Below the pieces are notes generated by a model, which saw nothing but the letters and a program-made list of their open reading frames with translations, made no database searches and had not been told where the DNA came from. The position numbers were made by a program, and so were the translations under genes. A stretch of 64,000 bases of DNA from Desulfobacteraceae bacterium (GTDB lineage: Bacteria; Desulfobacterota; Desulfobacteria; Desulfobacterales; Desulfosalsimonadaceae): assembly GCA_011390465.1 (NCBI GenBank), contig JAABSH010000003.1, positions 1-64,000 on the forward strand. The letters are read 5' to 3'. Positions within the stretch are counted from its first letter, which is position 1; the number at the start of each line of letters is the position of its first letter. Shown piece by piece: positions 25,715 to 35,058 of the stretch.

Positions 25715-28351
25715 TCAAAAGTCATTGGCAAACGCAATATCTATAATAATGGGAATCCGGTCATATTCCGTATCATCCACATTCCGTAATACCAGATGGT
25801 ATTCTCGTTTATTGTCATAGGTCACATTTTTTAACGCCAGTTTTACGGTCTTCTGGCGATCGTCTAATGATGCGGAGGTACTGTTAAATGTTACAGTTTC
25901 CTCGTTGCTGATCAGTTCATTGTCGTCCCGCAGGGCAATTTTTAATGTGATCGGTTTCATTCTTTCAGATACCGGTTCCGTCTGGATAAACTTATACACC
26001 GGCCGGTTGGTCACCAGTTTTTTAACTGATCCCAGAAGGGAAACCCCCACCTGACGCACTTCGGATTTTTCCAGGTGAATACCTTTCATTTCGGTTACCG
26101 TGACGACCGGCAATACGATCTCCTGCAGCATGGCCCCGCCATGAAAAAATCTGGCCCCACCGCTGAAATTAAAGCGGTTGGTTCCTTTTGGCATTAAAAA
26201 ATCCATATCTGTTTGCGTATGTGCCGTCACTGACGTATTGCCGGAAAAGGCTTTATCCGATGCGCCAAGATTCCTGCCCAGCAGAAACCGTTTATGACTT
26301 TTAATGATTTCTTTGGGGTTTGATTCCAGTTTACTCTTGTTTATGGGTGTGGGGGGCTTTTCCTGATAAATAAACCCGTGGTCCGCGGTAATAATGACTT
26401 TTGTGCCGTTTAAGCTGTTGATGATGAAACTAACCAGCGCATAGAGATCATTGATGGCTTTTCGAACCGCATCAAAAGTATTGCTTTCAGACACCGCTTT
26501 ATCACCCACTGCGTCAATCTGATCATGATAGATGTAAATCACCCGATGGGGCTTCACAAATTCCCGGCCTTTATCTTTGCTCATGGATAAGAGTGCATCC
26601 GCTTTGATCGCTGTTCCTTCATATTGGCTTAAAACAGCGGCGCGTTGTTCTGTTGATCCGGCAGGCTTTCCATCAATTAAGACATCCGCATTGGCGCTGT
26701 CTTTTATTTCAATGGTTTTGTGCGGCAATAAGCTGGCCATTCCCAGCGCCGTGTAACTGGGCAGCACCCCCAGCATAGGCTCAATTGCAGCTTTTAAACG
26801 ATATTTCCCATTAATCGTCCGATTCAGTTCTTCGGCTGCTTCAAACCGGAAGGCATCGCTGATGATCACAAACAAACGACTTCTGGCAGATTCTTTCAAA
26901 GTGGGCTGGATATACCGGTCAAAAAAATCATATTGATTGGAAATTCCGGAAAGCCGCCATCTGTCAAACAGGTTATCTTTCAGTGCAGCGTCTAAGAAGT
27001 CCCCCCATTTTAAGCACAGCTGATCCATGAACCATCCGCTGTAGCAGTCCTCTACGGTTTCACGGAGCGACTTTAAAACATCCCACCCGGCAACATCCGC
27101 TTTGTCCGCCAGTTCATGAAATATCCGGTAATGCTGGTCAAACAGATACAGTTCATTGACATATGCGGAAAACATATCCTGAGCTGCGGGATAGCTGAAC
27201 CCGGCATCATACTTTTTTCTTAACTCAAACAAACAAATGGCATTTTCAAGGGCATGATAAACGGTTTTATAAAGGTTGGACTGGTCAGCTTCCCCGAAAA
27301 CAGTGGTGGCCCAGTATCCGTCCAATCTTGTTTTGATGGCCTGCCGTATTTCTTTAAATCCGTTTTCCTGAAATTTGATGATCTGATCCCGCATGGCACT
27401 GATAATCCGGCGTTCCACTGCCGCAAATGTCATCACGTCAATCAGCGATTCTTTGTCATAGCCCACTAGCAGATCATCGATTTTGAGCTTGCTGCCGAAA
27501 TACTGTGAAACAATATTATAATTTCTAAAATGCCCGGTATGGCTGCGCCATTGGGACAGAAACACCGACGCATTCATAGAAACAGATGGGCTATGGATAA
27601 CAAAATGGGAAAGGGATGCCGGAAGGTCCGCTTTTATGTTGTTTGAAAAGTCTGTTACAAATATCCGTATCAGGAAATCAGTAAGATTTGTGGAATCTTC
27701 ATTCACGTATCCGAATGTTTGCGCCAGCATTTTCCAGAAAAACGGCATCAGCTCCAGTTTTTCAATTTCCATCCAGATTTTCGATGGGGCGTTTGACGGG
27801 TCGGCTATATCGAATTTCCCGTCAACGCATAAAGAATCAAACAGTTTCATCAAAATTGAAAACGGTTCCGCCTGGTCTGACCGGGCAATCACCGCCAGCA
27901 TTTTCAGGTCAATATCATCTTCCGTGTCATGGGGTTGAATCCATTTTTTCAACCGGTTGAGCCGATCCTGGCTGCGGAAAAAAGCCTTCCGGCGTTTGAT
28001 GTAAGGATGAAGGCTCTGGTTTTCCAGGTTCAGTTCTTTAAGGATGATGGATGCGTTATCCGCATGAAACGTATGACTGTACAACCGGATATCAAACAAC
28101 CAGTCCGCCTCCGGCGCTGGTTCGTGCCAGGGGGCGTAGAGGATAAATTTGTCCTCGGGATTTTCAAATTCAAGTTTGATTTTCAGCTCAAGCGCGCCAT
28201 GTTCATCCAGACGCAGCAGTTCGGCATTGTCTAAAGAAATGGAAGACAGGGCTTCATCAAACTCTTTGTCTCCATCATACCAGAAGATGATGCGCTTATT
28301 TTTTTCAGAAAATATCTGATTTAATGTGTCTGATATCTGTTTGGTGTTCAT
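25715..28351 (-). CDS. pglZ: BREX phosphatase-fold protein PglZ
   Basis: 878 residues, with the alkaline-phosphatase-like PglZ domain in the second half: a metal-site ISDAFRFEAAEEL, followed by ITADHGFIYQE (about residue 655). The N-terminal part is helical and specific to BREX type 1 PglZ. Essential in characterised BREX systems, with unknown chemistry. The probable ribosome site GGTGAGA before ATG is supplied by the end of the neighbouring hairpin repeat. Confidence 0.93.
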   Translation of the reverse strand: MNTKQISDTLNQIFSEKNKRIIFWYDGDKEFDEALSSISLDNAELLRLDEHGALELKIKLEFENPEDKFILYAPWHEPAPEADWLFDIRLYSHTFHADNASIILKELNLENQSLHPYIKRRKAFFRSQDRLNRLKKWIQPHDTEDDIDLKMLAVIARSDQAEPFSILMKLFDSLCVDGKFDIADPSNAPSKIWMEIEKLELMPFFWKMLAQTFGYVNEDSTNLTDFLIRIFVTDFSNNIKADLPASLSHFVIHSPSVSMNASVFLSQWRSHTGHFRNYNIVSQYFGSKLKIDDLLVGYDKESLIDVMTFAAVERRIISAMRDQIIKFQENGFKEIRQAIKTRLDGYWATTVFGEADQSNLYKTVYHALENAICLFELRKKYDAGFSYPAAQDMFSAYVNELYLFDQHYRIFHELADKADVAGWDVLKSLRETVEDCYSGWFMDQLCLKWGDFLDAALKDNLFDRWRLSGISNQYDFFDRYIQPTLKESARSRLFVIISDAFRFEAAEELNRTINGKYRLKAAIEPMLGVLPSYTALGMASLLPHKTIEIKDSANADVLIDGKPAGSTEQRAAVLSQYEGTAIKADALLSMSKDKGREFVKPHRVIYIYHDQIDAVGDKAVSESNTFDAVRKAINDLYALVSFIINSLNGTKVIITADHGFIYQEKPPTPINKSKLESNPKEIIKSHKRFLLGRNLGASDKAFSGNTSVTAHTQTDMDFLMPKGTNRFNFSGGARFFHGGAMLQEIVLPVVTVTEMKGIHLEKSEVRQVGVSLLGSVKKLVTNRPVYKFIQTEPVSERMKPITLKIALRDDNELISNEETVTFNSTSASLDDRQKTVKLALKNVTYDNKREYHLVLRNVDDTEYDRIPIIIDIAFANDF

Positions 28352-28358
28352 AAATTTG

Positions 28359-28462
28359 TCTCACCGCAAAGGCGCAAAGAGCGCAAAGAACAGATTAATT
28401 TTTTTAGTGTTGAATGTTGAGTGTTGAGTGTTGAATTGTGGTTGCGCTGCCGAACTGTCTTT
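28359..28462. repeat. BREX junction repeat B, half copy
   Basis: Begins TCTCACCGCAAAGGCGCAAAG and continues through the same GTTGAATGTTGAGTG and GGTTGCGCTGCCG words as the left half of repeat A, but the right half is missing. On the minus strand its end lies directly before the pglZ start. Confidence 0.8.
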
Positions 28463-28527
28463 AGCTCAGGCTTCGCCTGTCTTTTCATGATATACATAGA
28501 GATCAGGTTTTGCCGGCCGGGTCCATT

Positions 28528-28713
28528 TTACCATTTTTCAATTTCTTTCTTAAGATCATCAATGGATGTCACGTCCCCTCGGTCAGCGGCTTGCCTGCCC
28601 TTTCTGATCTTGTCGATGACATAAAGACGATACATAATTTCTTCCATATCGGCCTGCTCCGGCATTTTTGCAATCGCGTCAATGGCTTCCTGCTTTATGG
28701 TTTGCATTTTCAT
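28528..28713 (-). CDS. Small antitoxin-like protein
   Basis: A 61-residue, highly charged, helical protein (QTIKQEAIDAIAKMP... ending DDLKKEIEKW). The shape resembles small antitoxins with no folded DNA-binding domain visible, in which a helical N-terminus is followed by a toxin-wrapping tail. AAGGAA precedes the start. No toxin gene is adjacent: the neighbours are repeats B and C, then pglZ and the AlbA_2 gene. It may be an orphan antitoxin, or a remnant of a toxin-antitoxin pair. Family assignment is by general appearance only. Confidence 0.5.
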   Translation of the reverse strand: MKMQTIKQEAIDAIAKMPEQADMEEIMYRLYVIDKIRKGRQAADRGDVTSIDDLKKEIEKW

Positions 28714-28747
28714 TTCCTTATTTCAGTTGTTGGGTAAAATATATTTA

Positions 28748-28842
28748 TCTCACCGCAAAGGCGCAAAGAGCGCAAAGAAAAAAAAGAAATGAAAAGCGCT
28801 TCGCGCAAAAAAAACTTTGCGAACTTTGCGCCTTTGCGGTGA
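28748..28842. repeat. BREX junction repeat C
   Basis: Left arm TCTCACCGCAAAGGCGCAAAG and right arm CTTTGCGCCTTTGCGGTGA form a long imperfect hairpin, with GCGCTTCGCGC nested at the centre. It lies between the antitoxin-like gene and the AlbA_2 gene. Confidence 0.85.
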
Positions 28843-28911
28843 ATATTTTTTCATTTTTCCCCGGTTATCGCTTTCTTTTCCACCTATGGTTTGCATACTT
28901 ATATCCTCTTT

Positions 28912-30390
28912 TCACTTTCCAGTTTTTCCCTCTATTTCTTTCACAAGCCGGTATTTCTGAAAACGGCTTTTGGGTTTTTCGGGGATGGTATGAGCGATTA
29001 CCCCTTCCTTGACCAGTTTACTTAAAATCTTTTTAAGTTGACCTGAAACCCGTTTTTGACCGAAATATTGAGAAATTTCAGTCGCTGCAAGTGATCGTTT
29101 ATCAAGTAGATTCACAATCTGTTCACTTAATGACTTGGACTGCGACTTGGACTGCGACTTGGACTGTGACTCGGGCTGTGACTCGGGCTGTGACTCGGGC
29201 TGCCGGTCGGATTTATCTCGTAGAGGGGTGAAGGTCAGCACAACAGAACCCGCCCGCACTTGCCATTGAGGCACAGGATTTCCGTTTTCCCGGCACCAGT
29301 CAATGATGTTTAATGTTCCGGTCCCCCATTTTTCGATAATGCCTGCCCGGTAAAACACACTGGCGATGATGGGGTTCCAGGGCCTGGACTCATGGGGGCG
29401 GGTCAATGCTTTGGGTGTGATGCCGAAATGCAAATCACCGGGATTGATGACTTCCATCCGGTCATCATAAACGGCAACAGAAGTGGATGCTCCGGGCACG
29501 GCATAGTCCCGGTGGCAAAACGCATTGGCCAGCGCTTCGCGGAAGGCCCGGGGATGGTAAAGGGGTCGATCCTCGCGTTTGAATCGGTCCGGATACACCT
29601 TCCCGGCGATGGGAATGTGGTCCTTAAAAAAGGCTTCGGCCCGTTGCAGCAGGCTGAACGCATGCCCCCAATATTGCCGGTTATCGGAAAAATCGGAAAG
29701 ACGATCAAGCCCCCGGAATCTCGCCAGTTGAATTAAACACTGGGGATAAAGCGATTCCAGTTTCGGGCTTTTTCCGTATAGCACCACTGCCGCGTTGGTA
29801 AGAATGCCGTCAACAATCAATCCAAGTCCCGTCAGGATCGATTTTGTATCGGTTTTCCGGGGGCGTGTCATTCGGCCGGCGTCAATGGCATTGGTCAAGG
29901 TCAGGTGGATCTCATCCTGATCCAGGTCTTTTATGGAAATCCCATCTGCTGCGGGCTCATTTTCCCAGCGGCGGGTGGCATGCAGGCGTTCAACCACTCT
30001 GCGCTCATACTCTGCTTTCGGCATGATACTTGTTGTAGGGCCGCTGCGAATATAAGGGCGGCCATCATAGGTATAAAGCCCGGCACCGCCCGGCACTCTC
30101 AAAACGATCACGGATTTTCCATTTTCCAATGCCACGGTTTCTATATCCGGAAATGCGGGCGGGTCAATGCGCCCTAGTTCAGCAGACACATCAGCCATGG
30201 TTTTGGCAGTCACATCCTGGCCAAGAACATTGCCTTTATCTGATATGCCGAAAAGGACAAATCCGCCCAGGCCGTTCAACATGGCGCAAACGGTTTTCAT
30301 GGCAGCCGTGCGCTGGCCGGTGGAGGTTTTAAATTCGAGTTGATCGGATTCGCCGGAGGAGACGAGTTTTTTGAGTTCTTGAAGGTTCAT
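28912..30390 (-). CDS. AlbA_2 / ATP-binding putative transcriptional regulator in BREX locus
   Basis: 492 residues. The N-terminal AlbA_2 (Schlafen-type) domain starts near residue 15 (SDQLEFKTSTG, then GGFVLFGISDKG). A HATPase_c_4-like module follows (EALANAFCHRDYA, INPGDL, KWGTGTLNII, about 285-370), then a repeat-rich hinge and a C-terminal winged helix (LAATEISQYFGQKRVSGQLKKIL). The hinge is encoded by six 12-base tandem repeats at 29131-29202, three of each of two types, translating as (S-Q-P-E)3 then (S-Q-S-K)3-like runs. Such proteins occur in defence islands and as regulators. Here it lies inside the BREX operon between pglX and pglZ. Its role there is unknown. Confidence 0.8.
   Translation of the reverse strand: MNLQELKKLVSSGESDQLEFKTSTGQRTAAMKTVCAMLNGLGGFVLFGISDKGNVLGQDVTAKTMADVSAELGRIDPPAFPDIETVALENGKSVIVLRVPGGAGLYTYDGRPYIRSGPTTSIMPKAEYERRVVERLHATRRWENEPAADGISIKDLDQDEIHLTLTNAIDAGRMTRPRKTDTKSILTGLGLIVDGILTNAAVVLYGKSPKLESLYPQCLIQLARFRGLDRLSDFSDNRQYWGHAFSLLQRAEAFFKDHIPIAGKVYPDRFKREDRPLYHPRAFREALANAFCHRDYAVPGASTSVAVYDDRMEVINPGDLHFGITPKALTRPHESRPWNPIIASVFYRAGIIEKWGTGTLNIIDWCRENGNPVPQWQVRAGSVVLTFTPLRDKSDRQPESQPESQPESQSKSQSKSQSKSLSEQIVNLLDKRSLAATEISQYFGQKRVSGQLKKILSKLVKEGVIAHTIPEKPKSRFQKYRLVKEIEGKTGK
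29131..29202. repeat. Six in-frame 12-bp tandem repeats inside the AlbA_2 gene
   Basis: Three units of the type YGACTTGGACTG, then three of TGACTCGGGCTG, exactly 72 bases. Because the unit is a multiple of three, slippage changes linker length without breaking the frame. The two sub-families suggest two rounds of amplification. Confidence 0.9.
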
Positions 30391-30396
30391 TTTATA

Positions 30397-30870
30397 TTAT
30401 TTGATTAAAAGACCAATTATAAGCCCTATAATTCCAGTAACCCATTTGAGATAGTGTTCACGAGTCTTATAGACCCATTCCAATTCCTTGTATATTGCTT
30501 CTCTTAACTGGGTAAGTCCCTTATCCGTTAAATACCATAATTTGAGTTCAGGACTTTCTTCCCAGCATCCAGTTGAATTTCCTTCTTTGTCAAATATTGA
30601 TGGCACAAAAACCCTTAACCGTCTGGCTTTTCTGATCAACTGGTTTGTATAATGTTCATCTAATTGCTCATAAAGAACTGAAATTTCAAATTTATGATCA
30701 AACTCCAAACGTTGAAGTTTTAACCGATCCTTGTCTTCTGATGCTTTTAAAACTGCTATCTCTTTACGAAAAATCAAATCCGTTAAATGGGCCTGCCATG
30801 TGAGGCGCAGTCCCTTTGGAATGGGAATTTTGTTTAGAGCTCTGCATATCAAGGTTAACGGTAATTTCAT
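30397..30870 (-). CDS. Tail-anchored unknown protein 1 in BREX locus
   Basis: 157 residues, no recognised family. The N-terminus is basic, the middle (about 40-75) is charged and helical, a winged-helix-like segment follows (LKLWYLTDKGLTQLREAI), and the C-terminus is one hydrophobic helix (WVTGIIGLIIGLLIK). That predicts a cytoplasmic protein held to the inner membrane by its tail. It follows the other tail-anchored gene by 149 bases and precedes the AlbA_2 gene by only six bases. No strong ribosome site is seen. A role in abortive defence at the membrane is possible but speculative. Confidence 0.6.
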   Translation of the reverse strand: MKLPLTLICRALNKIPIPKGLRLTWQAHLTDLIFRKEIAVLKASEDKDRLKLQRLEFDHKFEISVLYEQLDEHYTNQLIRKARRLRVFVPSIFDKEGNSTGCWEESPELKLWYLTDKGLTQLREAIYKELEWVYKTREHYLKWVTGIIGLIIGLLIK

Positions 30871-31019
30871 TTTAATTGCCTGTACATCTTTGATTTCATA
30901 CGATTTTTTTTATTGGGAGCTGTAACGGCATCATATTCTTAACTGTTTCAATGTCTGATACTCTGTTACTGCAAGCTGTAGCCCAATCCAATCCAAAGCA
31001 AAACAATTGTTAAGGCAGA

Positions 31020-31514
31020 TTAACTCGCAGCCACACTGATGATTAACCCGATGACCGCAAGTACCGCCGATATCCACCAGCGCCTCTCCTGACCGTGTTT
31101 GATTTCCTGTTCATGTAGATTTATCGCAATGTCAACAAGCTTCGATATTTCTTCAGTGCTCAAAGGCGGCCGAGAGAGTCGTTTTTTTCCGCTTTCGTTC
31201 TCTTGCTCAGTCAACCTTAAAGCCTCTTCCCGCGATACAGAACGATTTGTATATGTGTCGTACTTTCGTTCGCGACTGCGGCGCCACACAGCAGAGACAT
31301 CGCCACCTTGTATCGTAAAAAACTCAGGATGTTGCTTGAATATGGTTTCCCAATTAGTGGCAGATACTGGATCGCGTCCGAGCCTTTTTTCCCATTTTTG
31401 TAGTTGTCTACTGGCACACCGATAAGACCCTAATACCTGGATTGCTGCGATCAAGTCAGCCAACCGGTTGGGATTACGTATATAAGGAGAGGTACTGCTA
31501 TAAAACATTTGCAT
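31020..31514 (-). CDS. Tail-anchored unknown protein 2 in BREX locus
   Basis: 164 residues, no recognised family. The N-terminal half has a helix-turn-helix-like region (LADLIAAIQVLGSYRCASRQ) and a GGDVSAVWRRSRERKYDTY block; a charged helix follows, and a single C-terminal membrane helix (WWISAVLAVIGLIISVAAS) ends the protein. The start lies 11 bases past the pglX stop, with AGGAG between, so it is translated from the pglX message. It shares architecture, but not evident sequence, with the next gene at 30397-30870. Confidence 0.65.
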   Translation of the reverse strand: MQMFYSSTSPYIRNPNRLADLIAAIQVLGSYRCASRQLQKWEKRLGRDPVSATNWETIFKQHPEFFTIQGGDVSAVWRRSRERKYDTYTNRSVSREEALRLTEQENESGKKRLSRPPLSTEEISKLVDIAINLHEQEIKHGQERRWWISAVLAVIGLIISVAAS

Positions 31515-31525
31515 AAGTGCTCCTG

Positions 31526-34500
31526 TTATTCCCCTGTTACTGCTTTGGTTCCTGCCAGCAGGTTGCCGAATTTGCCGTAATTGACTTTCACGCCGTCATC
31601 AAGATCCAGGGCTATTTTCATGTCTGCGTAATGACGGAGTTCATCATCAAATTTAGAGAGCTCGATCTGTTTCTTTTTCAGCACTTCGATTTCTTTCTGA
31701 TATTTGCGCTGGTCAGAGGCGGATGTGGCAGCATCTTTTTCAGATGTAAGAAACTCGATTCGTGCCCGGATGTTGCCCTGAAGCGGGGTGACGTATGCGC
31801 TGCGCATACGGGACAAGGTGGTTTCATTGTACCGGTGCAGATACACCAGGCATTCAAAGGCTTTTTGCTTGCCGCTGGAAAACAGCCAGTAAATGGGGCG
31901 TTTCTTATAGGTTCTGAGATGATCTTTAAAAAAGGTGGTACTCAGATACCGACGGATGGTATCAATGGGCGCCTCGTTTTTCTTGGGGTTTAAGCTGTCA
32001 GCAACAAATTTGAGGTTTTCATCCAGATGTTCCGCCGGCCAGGCGACTTTGATGAACTCCACAAACCGGTTGGCGGCATCGTCGGGGAACCAGGCGAGAT
32101 CCATGATGGGGATGATGCCGTCATCATCTGCCGGAAAAGCTTTGTATTTGGAAGCATCAAATCCAATGTTACCACTATGAGCATAAATCAAACCGGGTTC
32201 ATCCAGGCTGTATCGGCCCATCATGCAGCCGATGGCATAGGAAATCAGTTCCTTGATGGTGTCGGTCAGAAGCAATGTTTCCAGCTCTTCTTCGCTCTTG
32301 TCCCCGTTGTATCGGTAATGGGGATTGCAGGTCAGGGTGATTTCAGAAAGCGAAACATCCGGTGTGAGTTCACCTTGCAGGCCATAAGCTTCTATAAAAA
32401 TACGGTTATTTTCTTCTTCGAGGTTTTTCATTTTCACGGTTATGGCCAGCCAGTGTGCGCTGATAGTTTCGTATGTGGCTTTCAGCGTCGGCTGGTGATG
32501 GTCGGGGTGGAGAAGCGGAAGATAGGAGAAGTCCCAAGAGATTTCAAAAGCGTCCCAATTTTCTTTTGAAATAGTGATTAGCTCATAAGTGTTATGGATA
32601 CATTTTTTATTAAAAAAGTTTTTAGGAAGTGGAAAATTAAGTACATCTCCGACATTTAGAGCTAATGTCGGATTTAACATTTTTAAGAGATATTGAGCTA
32701 CAACGCTGTTTAGTACTGAAAGAATGAAATATAAATTGTCATCGTTGTGATTTTTTAAAAAAATGGTTGGGGATACTGAGCTATATTGTGCGTCATCAGT
32801 TTTTAATCTAAAGGAAAATTCTTCCCGGGACGTTACAATCGTCCATGTAATACCTGTTTTATTCCAAAAAGTTTTTTTTGTTAACCCTCCAAATTTTAAA
32901 TAATGCTCTTTAGCTTCTTGAGACCAATCAATTAAATATTCTTTATTACCATAATGTTTTCTATAACTTCCGCCTTTAAATATAATACTCCATTTTTTAT
33001 AATCCCCAATTTTTTTTGAGTCTACTTCCCACAAAAATCGCAAGTATTTATCATCCCCATGAGTTTTGCATCGACCACCAGAAATTAATTCGTTAGATAG
33101 TTTGTCTTCAGAAAAAATTTTGACAACTTTATCATTTAACCAATATACAATAGGACTGCTTGGAATATATTTAAACTTTTCAGATGTTGATACTGATAGC
33201 TTGTCATTTTGAACTGGGAATTCAATAGGGACATTCATCCTATTCAAATCTTTGTAATCTACATATGAAAAATTGCTTTTATGGTTCTTCAAGCAATTTT
33301 TTCTCCACACAGTTGAGCAAGTTCCAAAAGCTATCCCCATAACCATATTTGACATATGTACAAGTTTTTCTATTGTATATAACTCTATAAGTTTTTCTCT
33401 TAATTTTTGATATGAAGAGAGAAACATCCAGCTTTGCATGGTTACCATCGACATATACATATTTTTTTTTACAAAACTGAATCCACGTTCAATAAACATA
33501 GAGAATAGATCGGATTTAGAATTTGGAAATATTTTTTTGCCAAACTGCTTTAATTCTAAATTCATAAACCCAGTTCCCATATACGGAGGATTCGTCACCA
33601 CGCAATCATACTTTCTCCCTAAAATCCCTGCCTGTTTCAAAAGGGTTTGCAGACGTTCCACATTCCCCTGACCAAACACACCGGCCATGTGTTCCTGAAT
33701 AGCGGTTTCAAATTGATCAGCCTTTTCTGCCAAGTTTTCCGGCACGGTAATCAGGGACCCAAAGGTTTTAGCATGTTCAAACAGCGTAATCAGTTCGTTC
33801 AACCGATCTCTGGTTTCCGGATCATCTTTGAAAAAAATATCAATATTCTTAATATCAGCCGCATCGCTTTGCTGAATTGACATAATATTGAGACAGAGGG
33901 CATCCCGGCCCAGAATACGGCGGTCATCAGCCCGGGCTTTCATCAACACGGCAAAACTCGCCAGTTGGGCGGCCCGGTCATCAATATCCAGGCCGAAAAG
34001 GTTTTTTGAAAGGATCAGTTTGGGGATCTCCCGGGTCCGGTAGCCCCTTTCCAGATAGATTTCTTTAAACACATCATAGGCTTCCACCAGGATATGACCG
34101 GAACCGCAGGCAGGGTCCAGAAATGTGATGTTTTCAGGATCAAGTTCTCTGGGCGTAATCTCGTCAAGTTGTTTCTGAACGTCCGGTTCCTGTTCTGCCG
34201 GCTCAATGTAATAGTCCATTTTATCCCGCAGAGAAGATTCCGGATAGGTGGCCAGCCACATGCGGCCCAGGGTGTTCTGGGCCATGTATTTGACGATCCA
34301 GTTGGGCGTAAAGAGCTGGGTGGCTGCCGGGATGTCTTCGCTTTTGACCACTTTGCCGATGACTTCATCTTTTTTCTCGGAAATATAAAACTGATAGAGC
34401 CAGCCGATGATTTCCACATCATCCCAATCAGATTCGTCACTATCTGAGACTAGCTTGCGTATGAGAGAATCAGAATGCAGCAGGTTATCCGGCAGGAGCA

Positions 34501-35041
34501 GTTCGGTTTCATCATCGATTTTTTCAAACAAAAACGGCATGGCCTGATGCAGGGCATTGCACTGGGCAACAATCAGCATGCGGTAAAGTTCATTATCTTT
34601 ATTGCCTGCCAGACGAAGCTCAATCACTTTCTCTTTTTTAAGCCCGGGCAAATCAATATCTGCCGCATGTTCCAGAATTTCCGGCACGTCAGATTCTGTT
34701 TCAGCTCTGGTGGAATTACTTAACACCCGGTATCCATGGTCCAGATAATCATGGAGTTCCATATAGCGAAGCGCCACAAACCGGTTGAACCATGAGTAGG
34801 CAGCATTGCGCATGGTCATTTCAAAGCCTTTTTTTTCAACCCTCTCAACCAGCCGCTCCCGCAGGTTTCCTTCCTTTTTAGGAATGGCCCGGTCGCCTAT
34901 AATTGCTATATCTCCCGCAAATTCAATGGGCTCGATTTTTTTATCGCTGAATATTCCGTAATAATTGGCCCGCTCAGTAACGGCCTTTAAGAAATCCCGG
35001 CGTGCGGCAATGGCGTAGGATTTGATTCTTGATGTGTTCAT
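31526..35041 (-). CDS. pglX: BREX adenine-specific DNA methyltransferase PglX
   Basis: 1171 residues. SAM-binding motif I DPACGSGHILVEA (about residue 303) and the catalytic NPPYMGTGFM (about 481) define an N6-adenine methyltransferase. It marks host DNA so that BREX does not attack it. The stretch coded by about 32570-33560 (residues about 495-825) is visibly more A/T-rich than the rest and corresponds to the target-recognition part. AAGGAA precedes the start. Intact length for the family. Confidence 0.94.
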   Translation of the reverse strand: MNTSRIKSYAIAARRDFLKAVTERANYYGIFSDKKIEPIEFAGDIAIIGDRAIPKKEGNLRERLVERVEKKGFEMTMRNAAYSWFNRFVALRYMELHDYLDHGYRVLSNSTRAETESDVPEILEHAADIDLPGLKKEKVIELRLAGNKDNELYRMLIVAQCNALHQAMPFLFEKIDDETELLLPDNLLHSDSLIRKLVSDSDESDWDDVEIIGWLYQFYISEKKDEVIGKVVKSEDIPAATQLFTPNWIVKYMAQNTLGRMWLATYPESSLRDKMDYYIEPAEQEPDVQKQLDEITPRELDPENITFLDPACGSGHILVEAYDVFKEIYLERGYRTREIPKLILSKNLFGLDIDDRAAQLASFAVLMKARADDRRILGRDALCLNIMSIQQSDAADIKNIDIFFKDDPETRDRLNELITLFEHAKTFGSLITVPENLAEKADQFETAIQEHMAGVFGQGNVERLQTLLKQAGILGRKYDCVVTNPPYMGTGFMNLELKQFGKKIFPNSKSDLFSMFIERGFSFVKKNMYMSMVTMQSWMFLSSYQKLREKLIELYTIEKLVHMSNMVMGIAFGTCSTVWRKNCLKNHKSNFSYVDYKDLNRMNVPIEFPVQNDKLSVSTSEKFKYIPSSPIVYWLNDKVVKIFSEDKLSNELISGGRCKTHGDDKYLRFLWEVDSKKIGDYKKWSIIFKGGSYRKHYGNKEYLIDWSQEAKEHYLKFGGLTKKTFWNKTGITWTIVTSREEFSFRLKTDDAQYSSVSPTIFLKNHNDDNLYFILSVLNSVVAQYLLKMLNPTLALNVGDVLNFPLPKNFFNKKCIHNTYELITISKENWDAFEISWDFSYLPLLHPDHHQPTLKATYETISAHWLAITVKMKNLEEENNRIFIEAYGLQGELTPDVSLSEITLTCNPHYRYNGDKSEEELETLLLTDTIKELISYAIGCMMGRYSLDEPGLIYAHSGNIGFDASKYKAFPADDDGIIPIMDLAWFPDDAANRFVEFIKVAWPAEHLDENLKFVADSLNPKKNEAPIDTIRRYLSTTFFKDHLRTYKKRPIYWLFSSGKQKAFECLVYLHRYNETTLSRMRSAYVTPLQGNIRARIEFLTSEKDAATSASDQRKYQKEIEVLKKKQIELSKFDDELRHYADMKIALDLDDGVKVNYGKFGNLLAGTKAVTGE

Positions 35042-35058
35042 TTGTTTCCTTATTGTTT

